The notes: generated from the letters alone by a model not told the origin. Counted from the stretch's first letter, positions 1 through 12,030 are shown. The stretch is 64,000 nucleotides of DNA from Deinococcus multiflagellatus (GCF_020166415.1 NZ_JAIQXV010000015.1:1-64000); one strand, 5' to 3'. Numbers and translations are program-made.

Positions 1-154
1 CGGTGGCTAAACTTGTCAACACCCCTCCCTTGTCGCCCTCTTGGCTGTTGGGCCAGGGGGGAAAATTGCACTGCAGCACGGCGCTTCGCTGTGGCCTGCC
101 GCCGGAGGGAACAGCACGACCTCTCCCCTCTCCTTCTGGGTAGCGCCGCGCTTC

Positions 155-160
155 TATACT
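155..160 (+). promoter_or_regulatory. possible prfB -10 box (TATACT)
   Basis: TATACT lies 62 nt before the prfB start and matches a sigma-70 type -10 box at five of six positions. No convincing -35 hexamer is seen 16-18 nt upstream. The rest of bases 1-222 shows no gene. Confidence 0.35.
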
Positions 161-222
161 GGGCTCTTGCACAAGACCCGCCCCCCGGCCAACGGGACCA
201 GGGCGGAAGGGAGGCACGCCCC

Positions 223-1318
<1,096 letters not shown>

Positions 1319-1349
1319 CGCCGCCCAAAGCAGCGGGCTGGTCGCACAG

Positions 1350-1375
1350 GGGCGCTCGTCAGACGGGCGCCCTTT
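1350..1375 (+). terminator. weak hairpin after prfB
   Basis: GGGCGC pairs with GCGCCC across an 11-nt loop and is followed by only three T residues. It could end prfB transcription but is weak. Confidence 0.4.
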
Positions 1376-1426
1376 GCGCTAAGGTGCAGCAGTCGAGCCT
1401 GCAGGCCAACGGAGTGCCCCCATCCC

Positions 1427-2410
1427 ATGTCTGAAGACCGCACCATCCCTGGCTACACCCTGCACCGTGTGATCGGGCGCGGGAATACCTCGCTGGTCTG
1501 GCTGGCCACCGACGCGCGCAAGAAGGAGGTGGCCCTCAAGGTGCCGCTGCCCGAAACGCTGCGCGTGCAGGAGGCCGCCGAGCGCTTTGGCAACGAGGTG
1601 CGGCTGACCCTGAAGTTTCGCCACCCCCACCTCGTGCCGGGCTACGCGGGCACGCCGTTTGGCCCCAAGGCGTTCCTGGCCATTCCATATTATTCGCGCG
1701 GCGCCCTGAGCGAGCTGCTGCCCCAGCTGCCCAGCGGCACCCTGCCGCTGCCCGAGGCCCTAAGGGTGCTGGCCGATGTGGCCTCAGCCCTGACCTACCT
1801 GCACCACCAGGGCGCCGTGCACCAGGACGTGAAGCCGCAGAACGTCTACGTGGATGAGCAGGGCCGCGCGGCCCTAGGCGACCTGGGCAGCGCCTATTTC
1901 ACGGCGCAGGGCGGGCAAGCCAGTGGCAGCCCCTTCTATATGTCGCCCGAGGTGTACCACGGCGAAACCAGCAGCGCCGCCAGCGACGTCTACAGCCTGG
2001 GCATCACCATGTACGAGTTGCTGGGCGGTGAGCGGCCCTACCACGGCAACACCTACGAAGAGCTGATGGTGGCGCACCTGACCCGCTTCCCCGCGCCGCT
2101 GCTGAGCCTGAATCCCAAGGTGTCGCGCCGGGTGGCCCGGCTGGCCGAACTCGCCCTGGCCAAGCGCCCCCATGACCGCCCCACCGCCGACGCCATTCGC
2201 CGCGCCCTGCTGAGCGCCCTGGGCGAAACCCCAGCCGACGAGGTCTACGAGGACCCTGATCAGGAGAAGGAAGCGGCCCCCGTGCCCGCCCGGCAGATGG
2301 GCCGCCACGGCCCGCAGTCAGAGACGCGGCCCCAGACCCCGGAACCGGCGACCGCCCCAGAGGCCTCAGGCAAGGAAAGCCGCTGGAGCCTGTTCAAGCG
2401 CCGCAAGTAG
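1427..2410 (+). CDS. serine/threonine protein kinase
   Basis: A 327-residue eukaryotic-type protein kinase with no membrane segment. The glycine loop IGRGNTSLVW is near residue 10 and the ATP-binding lysine (VALKV) near residue 36. The catalytic loop reads VHQDVKPQN near residue 131, so the usual HRD is HQD. The metal-binding DFG is DLG near residue 151. The catalytic Asp, Lys and Asn are all present, so it is probably active. The tail after about residue 265 is rich in Pro, Ala and Glu and ends in a basic FKRRK. It stands alone behind prfB. The substrate cannot be read from the sequence. Confidence 0.9.
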   Translation: MSEDRTIPGYTLHRVIGRGNTSLVWLATDARKKEVALKVPLPETLRVQEAAERFGNEVRLTLKFRHPHLVPGYAGTPFGPKAFLAIPYYSRGALSELLPQLPSGTLPLPEALRVLADVASALTYLHHQGAVHQDVKPQNVYVDEQGRAALGDLGSAYFTAQGGQASGSPFYMSPEVYHGETSSAASDVYSLGITMYELLGGERPYHGNTYEELMVAHLTRFPAPLLSLNPKVSRRVARLAELALAKRPHDRPTADAIRRALLSALGETPADEVYEDPDQEKEAAPVPARQMGRHGPQSETRPQTPEPATAPEASGKESRWSLFKRRK

Positions 2411-2503
2411 CCCCAACTCCCATGGACTGCGGTTCATGGCTAGAAAGTCCTTGCTCTCTTCCATAGGCTCGGCAAACTTCCATAACCCTTCTCGGAAGGG
2501 GCC

Positions 2504-3448
2504 TCACAGCGTGACGTGCACCTCGAAGCGTCCGGTGCGGGACTGATACCCCAGGCGCTGGTTCACCGCCAGCATGGGCGCATTGCCTGAATGGTTGTTG
2601 GTGCGCAGCAGGGGAAGGCCAGCGGCCTGGGCCTGGGCGATCACCTGCAGTTTCAGCGGCAGGGCCAGCCCGCGCCCCCGCGCTTCGGGGACCACGGCCG
2701 TCAGGGTGTTGTAACCGAAGTTCTGGCGCTGAAAGCTTTCCAGGATGGAGGTGCCCAGCCACTCGCCCTGCGGGCCCACCGCCAACACCCACCAGTCGGG
2801 GCGCGGGGAAGCATTCAGCCGAAGGAGCCGGCGCACCTCGGCCAGGGACCAGCGGGGATGACCGCGCAGGTCCGGGGTTTCGGTCAGGCGGTCGGCCACG
2901 AAGTTCACAAACCGCTCGATGTCGTCGTCGCCCGCCCCCTCAAGGTCTGTGAAGGTCACCTCCTGCGCGGCGGCCCACGCCAGGCTGGCTTCAAACGGCG
3001 CCGCGTCAAAGGCCGTGAGGTCCAGCTCGGAGGCAAAGCGATGCACCTTCACCACCGCGCCGCGCCGCGTGCCCCAGGCCAGCGAACCGGGGTCATCGTC
3101 GGCCACGTCCAGCGTCAGGCCGCTGGCCTGGGCTTCGCGCCCCGCCTGCACGGCGTCGGCCCACAGCTGCTCCCCAGCGCCCTGCCGCCGGAAACGCGGG
3201 TCCACGACCACCTGGGCTTGCAGGAAGCCGGGCGGTGCAAACGCGAAGGTCTGAAGCTGCGAGGCGCCCACCGCCTCACCAGCCGCGTTCGCCAGCAGGC
3301 GGCGGCGCAGCGTGTGCGCAGGGTCGCGCCGGGCGTCCGTCGCCTGAATGCCCTCGGCTGTGACCCCGGGGCGGCTGAGGGCCCACAGCGCGGCCAGGGC
3401 TGGAAAGTCATCGGGCGTGACTGGCCGCAAGGTCCAGTCCGGATTCAC
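2504..3448 (-). CDS. GNAT family N-acetyltransferase (two domains)
   Basis: A 314-residue protein with two tandem GNAT-like acetyl-CoA-binding domains. The first half carries a VDPRFRRQGAGEQLW segment and the second VPEARGRGLALPLKLQV, both matching the acyl-CoA loop pattern (R/Q)xxGxG/A. This layout resembles the mycothiol synthase-like branch of GNATs. The start ATG overlaps the stop of the upstream DinB gene (ATGA, 3445-3448), so the two are translationally coupled. The acceptor substrate is unknown. Bases 2411-2503, between this gene and the kinase, show nothing I can name. Confidence 0.85.
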   Translation of the reverse strand: MNPDWTLRPVTPDDFPALAALWALSRPGVTAEGIQATDARRDPAHTLRRRLLANAAGEAVGASQLQTFAFAPPGFLQAQVVVDPRFRRQGAGEQLWADAVQAGREAQASGLTLDVADDDPGSLAWGTRRGAVVKVHRFASELDLTAFDAAPFEASLAWAAAQEVTFTDLEGAGDDDIERFVNFVADRLTETPDLRGHPRWSLAEVRRLLRLNASPRPDWWVLAVGPQGEWLGTSILESFQRQNFGYNTLTAVVPEARGRGLALPLKLQVIAQAQAAGLPLLRTNNHSGNAPMLAVNQRLGYQSRTGRFEVHVTL

Positions 3449-3960
3449 AGCAGGGCTTTGACCAGCTGGCGAATGGCCCCCAGGTGGTAGGCCACATGCG
3501 CCACGCCGCCGGCCAGGCCCCCGGTGGCGTCTCCGGTCACGGGCTGGGCCTGCTGGGTGTGGGTAAACGCCACCAGGGCGTCGTAAGCGGCGCGCACCCG
3601 CTGGCGCTGCTCGGCCCAGCCCGCCTCGTCCACGGCGCGCGGCTGAAAGCTGCCCTGCCAGTCAAAGGGGCCCCGGTCGCCGTCGCGCTCCCAGCGCACG
3701 ATCACTTCCATATGAAAGGCCGTGTGGGCGGTGTGGGCCGCCACCGTGGTGCCCAGCACCTCGCGGCTGGCCTGTTCGGCGCTTAGAGCCTCCAGGGTGG
3801 CAAGGAGGCCGTGGTTGCCGCTGCCATCGGCGGCCGTGCTATCCAGAAAGGCGGTGGGCTTGCCCGGCTGCCCGCCTTCAACAGTTTCGCGCAGGATGTC
3901 GAGAATGCCGTCCAAGGGGTGTTGGGGCGAGGAGGGAGACGGCGCAGCAGCATCGGTCAT
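3445..3960 (-). CDS. DinB superfamily protein
   Basis: A 171-residue all-helical protein of the DinB/YfiT four-helix bundle type. Two candidate metal-binding histidine clusters are visible: HTAHTAFHMEV near the middle and HVAYHLGAIRQL at the C-terminus. The latter is the hallmark closing helix of the family. DinB-like proteins are often thiol-dependent metalloenzymes and have expanded in Deinococcus. The gene is the first of a two-gene unit with the GNAT gene, with which it shares an ATGA overlap. The reaction is unknown. Confidence 0.8.
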   Translation of the reverse strand: MTDAAAPSPSSPQHPLDGILDILRETVEGGQPGKPTAFLDSTAADGSGNHGLLATLEALSAEQASREVLGTTVAAHTAHTAFHMEVIVRWERDGDRGPFDWQGSFQPRAVDEAGWAEQRQRVRAAYDALVAFTHTQQAQPVTGDATGGLAGGVAHVAYHLGAIRQLVKALL

Positions 3961-4033
3961 GCCTCAGGGTAAGCGGTGCCCGGGGCACGGGCCTATCCGC
4001 CGCGCGGCTCTGGTCAGGGCGCGGCCCGTCTGG

Positions 4034-4039
4034 TATGCT
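4034..4039 (+). promoter_or_regulatory. rpsF -10 box (TGGTATGCT, extended)
   Basis: TATGCT preceded by TGG forms an extended -10 box 62 nt before rpsF. The candidate -35 TGGTCA is poor. The leader holds a strong Shine-Dalgarno, AAAGGAGGT, just before the ATG. Confidence 0.5.
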
Positions 4040-4101
4040 TGCCAATTGCGCTGCCCGGCGAGGCCCGAGCCTGCCCAAAGCGGCGACAAAGGAGGTGAAC
4101 T

Positions 4102-4410
<309 letters not shown>

Positions 4411-4415
4411 TCTTT

Positions 4416-4452
4416 TTACGCCGTTGACGTAAAAGGTCAGGTTTGTTATCGT
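4416..4452 (+). promoter_or_regulatory. ssb promoter overlapped by an RDRM-like palindrome
   Basis: TTGACG (4424-4429) and TATCGT (4447-4452), spaced 17 bp, make a good sigma-70 type promoter in the rpsF-ssb gap. The palindrome TTACGCCGTTGACGTAA (4416-4432) covers the -35 box. It matches the Deinococcus RDRM form TTATGTCATTGACATAA at 13 of 17 positions as I recall it, and the four differences are symmetric transitions. In Deinococcus the DdrO repressor binds RDRMs and ssb is a known regulon member. So ssb probably has its own damage-inducible promoter inside the ribosomal cluster. Confidence 0.7.
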
Positions 4453-4531
4453 ATGGTCAACCCGCAAGGGCCAACACGCCAGCTTGTTTTTCGACCCCAG
4501 TACTTTCGCCAGCAACCAAGGAGACCCTGTT

Positions 4532-5431
<900 letters not shown>

Positions 5432-5454
5432 GGCACGCCTGACGGCGTGAGGTT

Positions 5455-5532
5455 TAAGGGTCCAAGAGTCAAAGGGTCTAAGAAAAAACCATCTCTGTCT
5501 TTTCTAGACTCTTCGACCTCTCGACCCTTAGA
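5455..5532. repeat. long imperfect hairpin of GGGTC-type heptads between ssb and rpsR
   Basis: The left arm (about 5455-5486) is built of TAAGGGTCC-AAGAGTC-AAAGGGTCTAAG units. The right arm (about 5499-5532) is its imperfect reverse complement, so about 30 bp can pair around a short loop. A related TTAGACCCTTTGACC string occurs at 28754-28768. It may be a dispersed intergenic repeat, or a partial terminator or processing hairpin that sets rpsR-rplI apart from ssb. Confidence 0.6.
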
Positions 5533-5583
5533 CCGCCGCACAGCGGCCCCTTTCCTCCCCGGCGGCTTTAGAGGAATCCCCAC

Positions 5584-5859
5584 ATGACCCAGGCAAACAA
5601 CGCCGAGCGCAAGCCGCGCGGCAAGGGGCCCAAGCGCCCCCGCAAGCCCAAGGTGGACCCGTTCTCGATTGGAGAGCTGGAAATCACCGATTACAAAGAC
5701 GTGAAGATGCTGCGCCGGTTCGTCTCTGACACCGGCAAGATCCTCCCCCGCCGCCGCACCGGCCTCTCGGCCAAGCACCAGCGCCGCATTGCGCAGACGA
5801 TCAAGATCGCCCGCCAGCTGGCCCTGCTGCCCTACACCGAGAAACTGGTCCGGAAGTAA
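5584..5859 (+). CDS. rpsR: 30S ribosomal protein S18
   Basis: A 91-residue S18 that binds S6 on the 30S platform. The core [21 protein letters not shown] and [20 protein letters not shown] are diagnostic. The N-terminal extension is rich in Lys, Arg and Pro. GAGGAA lies about 9 nt before the ATG. It is followed after 11 nt by rplI. Confidence 0.97.
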   Translation: MTQANNAERKPRGKGPKRPRKPKVDPFSIGELEITDYKDVKMLRRFVSDTGKILPRRRTGLSAKHQRRIAQTIKIARQLALLPYTEKLVRK

Positions 5860-5870
5860 GGAGGCCTGCT

Positions 5871-6311
<441 letters not shown>

Positions 6312-6329
6312 AGACATCCCTGTCTTTGA

Positions 6330-6355
6330 CCCCCGCTGAAGAGGCGGGGGTTTTT
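6330..6355 (+). terminator. intrinsic terminator after rplI
   Basis: CCCCCGC (6330-6336) pairs with GCGGGGG (6344-6350) around a 7-nt loop, followed directly by TTTTT. It closes the rpsF-rplI cluster. Confidence 0.9.
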
Positions 6356-6444
6356 GCATGGACCACATTGGCCCTGCGGCGTAGCTGCAGTCCCGCACGA
6401 AGGCCGGCGCCCCTCTCCCGTGCTGCAGGCGTCCTTTTCGGCCT

Positions 6445-7200
6445 GTGGCTTCCGCTGCCCTTGTCCTCACTGCCTGCACGCCACCCAGACTGCCGACCGG
6501 GGATCCAGTGTGGGGGCCCAGCGTCGCGCTGCGCCCCGGAACGCCGCGCATGGGCCAGAGCCTGACCTTTGATCTTCAGGCCAGCGGGGCGCCGGGCTCT
6601 GTCGCCCTGTTCGTTGAAGCGCCCGATGGCACGGTGCAATTGGCACAGGGCAACCGCACAAGCTTTCTGGCGGCCGACAGTGCCTTCAAACTGGTGGCGT
6701 CTGCGCCCACGGGGAACCATCAGATGCGGCACCTCAGCGCCGCGCCCCTGAATCTGGCGGGCATCCGTGCCTACCCCCGCGCCAACTCGTCATTCGCCAC
6801 AGTGCAGGATCAGGGAGCCGGGCCTCTGAAAAGTGCCCTGCTGGCCAAACTCAGGGCGCAGACTCCTGGCCAGACTGGCTTCAGTCCCTTGACCGTGCTG
6901 CCACAACCGCCCGGCACGTCAATCCACACCCAGCTCGTAGTGGGCCCGGTCAAAACGCCGGGCCCGCAGCGCATGGCAGGGCAGGATGAATTCCGGGGTA
7001 TAGAGGTGATTGTCGCCCGTGTCCTCCAACACGTCGTCGCCCAGGTGCGAGATGTTGAACAGCCGCAGAAGATTCACTGCCGGGTCGGCGAGGGTCCAGC
7101 CGCGCTGACCCCGGGCGGCAGCAAGGTCCGCGCAGGCCAGAAACGAGGCCCGGTCCACGTGACCAAAGAGAGTGGCGGGGCTGAACTCGAAGAACCCTGA
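6445..7200 (+). pseudogene. probable remnant of a lipoprotein gene running into an antisense gene
   Basis: The GTG at 6445 opens a reading frame starting MASAALVLTACTPP, with a lipobox LTAC at residues 8-11, followed by about 150 residues of plausible secreted protein. There is no positively charged signal-peptide start, and an in-frame stop at 6382-6384 limits any upstream extension. The last ~280 bases lie antisense inside the well-supported DUF1963 gene, so the tail is very likely not genuine. I read this as a gene that lost its proper start and end. A shorter intact gene with a non-canonical start cannot be excluded. Confidence 0.35.
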
Positions 7201-7755
7201 CTGGCTTAGCCCGTGTCGTAGCCAGCAAAAGCGGTCGTCCTCTTCTCCCGTCAGGCCACTGGGAACAGACAGCTCCACCAGGCTCAGGGCGCGGTGGGCG
7301 AGCACCTGTCGGGACCGGTAGGCATAGCCGTCAGGGGGCAGGCTGGGTCGCCGCCCCAGCTCGTCCACCTGGGGCCAGTACTGGACAACCAACTGCTCGT
7401 CGGGGTGAAACAGCCAGAAGAACGACAGCAGGCCGTGCGGCGGCTCGTCATCGTCAGGTGCGCGGTCCGGCAACTGATCCAGCCGGAACTGGCACAGAAA
7501 GCGCAGGGGCACCCCGGCAGGGCTGCGGGGCCATGTCCAGTCCGGGGGCACATCAGGCTGACCGCCGAATTTGCTGCTGGCCACCGGAAGCTCTTCATCC
7601 GGGGTCTCCTCGAAGTCCAGGTGGTAGCAGGGCCGCACGGCCCGGTGGAGTACGGCCTCCACTGCGGTGCCGGGCGGCTGGCCCATTTGGGCCAAGTGCT
7701 GCCGAATCCAGGCATGGACCTCGGCGAGGGAAGCGGCTGCGGGGGAATCAGTCAT
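6919..7755 (-). CDS. DUF1963 (YwqG-like) family protein
   Basis: A 278-residue soluble protein. The segment SKFGGQPDVPPDWTWP followed by PLRFLCQFRLDQLP is typical of DUF1963. The family also shows the LLSFFWLFHPDE and Tyr/Trp-rich strands seen here. The function of the family is not established. Its 3' end overlaps the lipoprotein remnant on the other strand. It is divergent from rny. Confidence 0.85.
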   Translation of the reverse strand: MTDSPAAASLAEVHAWIRQHLAQMGQPPGTAVEAVLHRAVRPCYHLDFEETPDEELPVASSKFGGQPDVPPDWTWPRSPAGVPLRFLCQFRLDQLPDRAPDDDEPPHGLLSFFWLFHPDEQLVVQYWPQVDELGRRPSLPPDGYAYRSRQVLAHRALSLVELSVPSGLTGEEDDRFCWLRHGLSQSGFFEFSPATLFGHVDRASFLACADLAAARGQRGWTLADPAVNLLRLFNISHLGDDVLEDTGDNHLYTPEFILPCHALRARRFDRAHYELGVD

Positions 7756-7937
7756 GGGGCAGGCTACCTCTCAGCGCGCCTCTCTCCCCTGGCGGACCTT
7801 TGGAGCTACACTGCGTGGCGAACGTCCCTTCCAAAGTTCAGCCACGGCAGGCGGCGTTCGCTATTTCATCACCCTATGCGGGGCGCGGCCGGCCAGAGGC
7901 CTACGCGCCCCATGCAACACACCGAAAGGAGCGCACC

Positions 7938-9638
7938 ATGACGACGACCGTTTGGGTCATCGTGGCGCTGCTGCTCGGGTTGGTCGGGGGCTTTCTGGGC
8001 GGACAGACACGCGGCGCGCGCAGGCGGGCCGAGGTGGACGACCGACTTCAGCAAGAAGCCCTGCAGGAAGCGCAGCGCATCCGCGCGCAGGCCGAAGAGG
8101 CCGCGCAGGCGCTGCGGGCAGAGGCCGACCAGGCCCGGCAGGAGGCCACGCGACGAACGCAGGAAGCCGCGCAGCGCGAGCAGCAGCTTTCGCACCAGAG
8201 TGCCCAGCTGGACGCCCAGCGCGAACAGGTGCTGGGGCTGCGCACCCAGCTGGACGCCGAACGCGCCCAGACCAAGCAGGAGGTGGCGCGCGAACGCGAG
8301 GCCCTGGCCACCGACCGCCAGGAAACCCGGCGCGAACGCGAGGAACTCAAGCGCGAGATTGAGCGCCTCAACCGCCGCGCCGAGCAACTGGACGCCCGGG
8401 GTGAGAAACTGGACGCCCTGGAAGAGCGCCTGGAGGACCGCAGCCGCGCGCTGGGCACCCAGGAAGCCGACTTGGCCGAGCGTGGCCGGCTGGCCGACCG
8501 GCGGCTGTACGAGGTGGCGAACCTGTCCCCCGAAGCGGCCCGCGCCGAGATTCTGGACCGGCTGGACGCCGAACTGGAAGAAGAAAAGGCCATCCGGATC
8601 AAGGCCATGCAGGAGCGCGCGGCGGCGGAGGCGCGGCGCACCGCGCGCCACGTTATTGCCCAGGCCATCCAGCGCAGCGCTTCGGAAACGAGTGCTGCGC
8701 TCAGCGTTTCGGTGGTGCCCATTCCCAACGACGCCATGAAGGGCCGCCTGATTGGCCGCGAAGGGCGCAACATCCGCGCCTTTGAAGCCCTGACTGGCGT
8801 GGACCTGATTATTGACGACACGCCGGAAGCCGTGATTCTCTCCAGCTTCAACCCGGTGCGCCGCGAGGTGGCCCGGCATGTGCTGGACGCCCTGGTGGCC
8901 GACGGGCGCATTCACCCCACGCGCATTGAGGAAATGGTCCACAAGGCGCAGGACGAGATGAAGACCTACATGCACACCCAGGGCGAGGAAGCCGCCATTG
9001 AGGCGGGCGTGGTGGGCATCAAGCCGGGGCTGGTGCAGCTGCTGGGCCGCATGTACTTCCGCACCAGCTACGGCCAGAACGTCCTGAAACACTCCATTCA
9101 GGTGGCGCACCTGACCGGCATCATGGCCGACGAACTGGGCCTGGACGCCGCCCTGGCCCGCCGCGCCGGCTTGATGCACGACGTGGGCAAGAGCATTGAC
9201 CGCGAAATTGACGGCACCCATGTGGAAATCGGCATCAACCTCGCCAAGCGCTTTGGCGAGCCCCCCGAGGTGATTGACGCCATTGCCCACCACCACGACC
9301 CGGAAAACGGCGAAACGCTGTACTCGGTGCTGGTGGCTGCCGCCGACGCCATCAGCGCGGCCCGGCCCGGCGCGCGGCGCGAGGAACTCGAATCCTACGT
9401 GCGCCGCCTGGAACAGCTGGAGCAGATCGCGGTGTCCTTTCCTGGTGTGCAGCAGGCCTACGCCATTCAGGCCGGGCGCGAGGTGCGCGTGATCGTGCAG
9501 CCCGAGAAGGTCACCGACGCCCAGGCCACGCTGCTGGCCCGTGAAATCGCCGGCCGGGTGGAGCAGGACATGGAATACCCGGGGCAGGTGCAGGTGACTG
9601 TGGTGCGCGAAAGCCGCGCGGTGGAAGTGGCGAGGTAG
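7938..9638 (+). CDS. rny: ribonuclease Y
   Basis: A membrane-anchored endoribonuclease that starts mRNA decay. The 566-residue protein has an N-terminal membrane helix (residues 4-24) and a long charged coiled coil (about 30-240). The KH domain has [20 protein letters not shown] near 260, and the HD phosphohydrolase domain has the metal-binding MHDVGKS near 412. The ATG at 7938 follows GAAAGGA and places the membrane helix at the very N-terminus; frames beginning further upstream have no support. It stands alone. The 182-bp gap from the DUF1963 gene must hold its promoter, but no convincing pair of boxes is seen. Confidence 0.96.
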   Translation: MTTTVWVIVALLLGLVGGFLGGQTRGARRRAEVDDRLQQEALQEAQRIRAQAEEAAQALRAEADQARQEATRRTQEAAQREQQLSHQSAQLDAQREQVLGLRTQLDAERAQTKQEVAREREALATDRQETRREREELKREIERLNRRAEQLDARGEKLDALEERLEDRSRALGTQEADLAERGRLADRRLYEVANLSPEAARAEILDRLDAELEEEKAIRIKAMQERAAAEARRTARHVIAQAIQRSASETSAALSVSVVPIPNDAMKGRLIGREGRNIRAFEALTGVDLIIDDTPEAVILSSFNPVRREVARHVLDALVADGRIHPTRIEEMVHKAQDEMKTYMHTQGEEAAIEAGVVGIKPGLVQLLGRMYFRTSYGQNVLKHSIQVAHLTGIMADELGLDAALARRAGLMHDVGKSIDREIDGTHVEIGINLAKRFGEPPEVIDAIAHHHDPENGETLYSVLVAAADAISAARPGARREELESYVRRLEQLEQIAVSFPGVQQAYAIQAGREVRVIVQPEKVTDAQATLLAREIAGRVEQDMEYPGQVQVTVVRESRAVEVAR

Positions 9639-9850
9639 GGGAAGTGGGAGGCGGGGAGCGGTGCGCGGGAAAAGGCGCCTGCTCCCCCTTCTTTTTTGGC
9701 GTGGAGCATGGCCTTGTGCCGCGCCATACGTAGAGGTTGACCTGGGCTGGGTTGCGGGTTCTCTTGGGCAGAGACCAGGAACCAGCAGGGGCGGGCCCGC
9801 GCCAATCACCTGCCGGGGTATACACGACGCCCTGCAGCCATCGTCCGAAT
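9639..9850. other. gene-free stretch before the first promoter-terminator module
   Basis: No coding frame with plausible composition is seen. A TTGACC occurs at about 9738 with no good -10 partner. A GGCAGAG...GACCAGC pattern near 9769 recurs, diverged, near 9988, hinting that the duplicated unit around the modules may be longer than the 107 bp still clearly alike. Confidence 0.5.
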
Positions 9851-9957
9851 CACACGTTCCAGACGTGATTTTCTCAACCCATCGGCTGGACTTGACCGGC
9901 CCTGTATACCGCGCTATGTTGTTCTTATCACCGCCGAAGAAGGCGGCTTTTTTATTG
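9851..9957 (+). repeat. promoter-terminator module, copy 1
   Basis: This is the first of two near-identical ~107-bp copies. In order it holds an inverted repeat CACGT-N5-ACGTG (9853-9867), a -35 TTGACC (9892-9897), a 17-bp spacer and a -10 TATGTT (9915-9920). About seven bases past the expected start (~9927) comes a hairpin CCGCC-N6-GGCGG (9931-9946) followed by TTTTTT. The only RNA it could make is about 27 nt of hairpin. No tRNA or known ncRNA fold is recognised. Confidence 0.8.
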
Positions 9958-10077
9958 CCTCTCGTTTTGGGTAGCCTCTCTCAGGCAGAGGTGGGCGACC
10001 AGCGGGGGAGGTACGCTTCCTCTGGTGGCGTTCGGCCTACGGGGCTATGCACCACCTTATGGGCGGTGCGCGCGAAA

Positions 10078-10184
10078 CACACGTTCTAGACGTGATTTTC
10101 TGGACCCATCGGCTGGGCTTGACCGGGCCTGCATACCGCGCTATCTTGTTCTTATCACCGCCGAAGAAGGCGGGTTTTTTGTTT
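10078..10184 (+). repeat. promoter-terminator module, copy 2
   Basis: The second copy differs from the first at about eight positions, yet keeps every functional-looking part. These are the inverted repeat CACGT-N5-ACGTG, TTGACC, a 17-bp spacer, TATCTT, the CCGCC/GGCGG hairpin and the T-run. The differences fall in spacer and loop bases or are single changes in the -10. The T-run touches the stop codon of trmK on the other strand. It lies 227 bp after copy 1; the bases between (9958-10077) show no gene. Confidence 0.8.
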
Positions 10185-10856
10185 TAGGGTCCGTTCAACC
10201 ACGCCCAGGCGGCTTCGGCCACCTCCAGCTCGGTCTGGGCCACGCGGCCTGGGGCGGCCAGCGGGGTCAGGCGGCGGAGGTCGGCCTGCACCTGGGCGCG
10301 CAACAGGGGGTCACGGCCACGCAGCAGGGCCGGGCCGTAGCGCAGGGCCGCTTCGTCGGGCAGGTCCGCGTAAGCCGGATCGGGGCCAGGCGCCCGGTCC
10401 AGGCGCAGCACCGGGTAGGCCCAGTAGCCGGGAATAAGCAGATCGGCGCGCAGGTGATAGCCGGCGCCCCGGGCCCAGCGGCGCAGGGACTCGGCGTTGT
10501 CGTTGGGCTGCAGCACCAGGGTGAGCGGCAGGCGCGCTGGCTCGCGCTGCAGCATCCCCAGGATGGTGAAGGCGCCCATGCCGGTGACACTGGCGCTCGC
10601 CACCTCGCCTGGGGCCAGGGGGGCAAAACCGTCGCCCGCGCGCACCTCCAGCTTGCCCGTCAACCCGGCGCGCGCCACGTTTTGCCGGGCGTGGGCCAGG
10701 GGCCCAGGGTTCAGTTCCACGATCACGCCGCGCGCAATGCGGCCTGTGCGCAGCAGCCGGATCGGCAGCTTGGCATGGTCGCTGCCGATATCGGCATGGG
10801 TATCGGCGCGCACCAGCGTCAGCACGGCCTCCAGGCGGGCGTCCAGCGCGGGGCCC

Positions 10857-10870
<14 letters not shown>
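10184..10870 (-). CDS. trmK: tRNA (adenine(22)-N1)-methyltransferase, TrmK family
   Basis: A 228-residue SAM-dependent methyltransferase that methylates N1 of A22 in tRNA. The family motif ADIGSDHAKLPIRLL near residue 26 binds SAM. The motif VTGMGAFTILGML and the LVLQPNDNAESLRRW strand are also typical. Its ATG lies 14 nt inside the end of the upstream UPF0114 gene, so it is the last gene of a MOSC-UPF0114-trmK unit. Confidence 0.88.
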
Positions 10871-11407
<537 letters not shown>

Positions 11408-11411
<4 letters not shown>

Positions 11412-11989
11412 GCTGGCCCGCCGGGGGGCAGGGGCCGCACCTCGTCTCCTTCGCGGAGACGGCCGCCGCGAATCACCCGGGCGGTCAGGCCACCGTGCCC
11501 GCGCACGGCGTTGTACCCGCCCTCCCCCAGCGTTTCCTCCATCCGCGAGCACGGGTGGCACTCGCCGGTGCCTTCCAGCACCACCTCGCCAATCTGAAAA
11601 CGGGCGTCTTTCAGGGCCAGCAGCGGCAGGCCACTGACCACCACGTTGCGCCGCAGCAGGTCCGGTGTGACCTCCGCGCGGCCACACAGCGCGGCGATCA
11701 CCGGCAGGTGCTCGGCCTGGATCAGCGTGACCTGCCGCCGCCCCGGGCCGCCGGGCACCGGGGTCGCCGCACCCGGCTGGGCCACTTCTCCTACCTCGCC
11801 AGTCAGGGCGGTCAGGCGGGGCGGCGCCTGCTTGCCGTGGTCACCGATCAGGCCCACCAGCGGATGAACCTCGACCTCGGCGCAGCGCACCACCGGCGCC
11901 CGGCGGGCGGGGCGCAGGCCAATCCACTCCACCCGCCCGGGGCGCACAAACGTGGCGCGCAGTTCGTGGATGGTCTTCACGCTCCGCAT
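11408..11989 (-). CDS. MOSC domain-containing protein
   Basis: A 193-residue MOSC (MOCO sulfurase C-terminal) domain protein. MOSC domains handle sulfur in molybdenum-cofactor and related metabolism. GLIGDHGK, RRNVVVSGLPLLAL, CHPCSRME with its conserved Cys, and GHGGLTARVIRGG all match the family. I chose the ATG at 11989 because domain similarity begins there. It is the first gene of the unit ending in trmK and is divergent from tyrS. Confidence 0.85.
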
Positions 11990-12030
11990 GCTACCTGCAC
12001 AGGCCTGGGCCCGGCCGGGGGCGGCTTTGC

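Noticed and set aside
101..160. T-box-like string TGGGTAGCGCCGCG upstream of prfB
   Set aside because: It only loosely resembles the T-box core, there is no specifier or terminator/antiterminator pair, and prfB is not a usual T-box target.
4040..4101. Possible S6:S18-binding leader before rpsF
   Set aside because: The leader is short and I could not fit the conserved bulged stem with confidence; a covariance-model search would be needed.
7869..9809. A 646-codon His/Gly-rich frame antisense to rny
   Set aside because: Long antisense frames are common in GC-rich DNA; the sense strand encodes a complete RNase Y with all its motifs.
9639..10183. tRNA or known ncRNA gene in the 9.6-10.2 kb gap
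   Set aside because: No cloverleaf or T-loop sequence could be found; only the promoter-terminator modules are evident.
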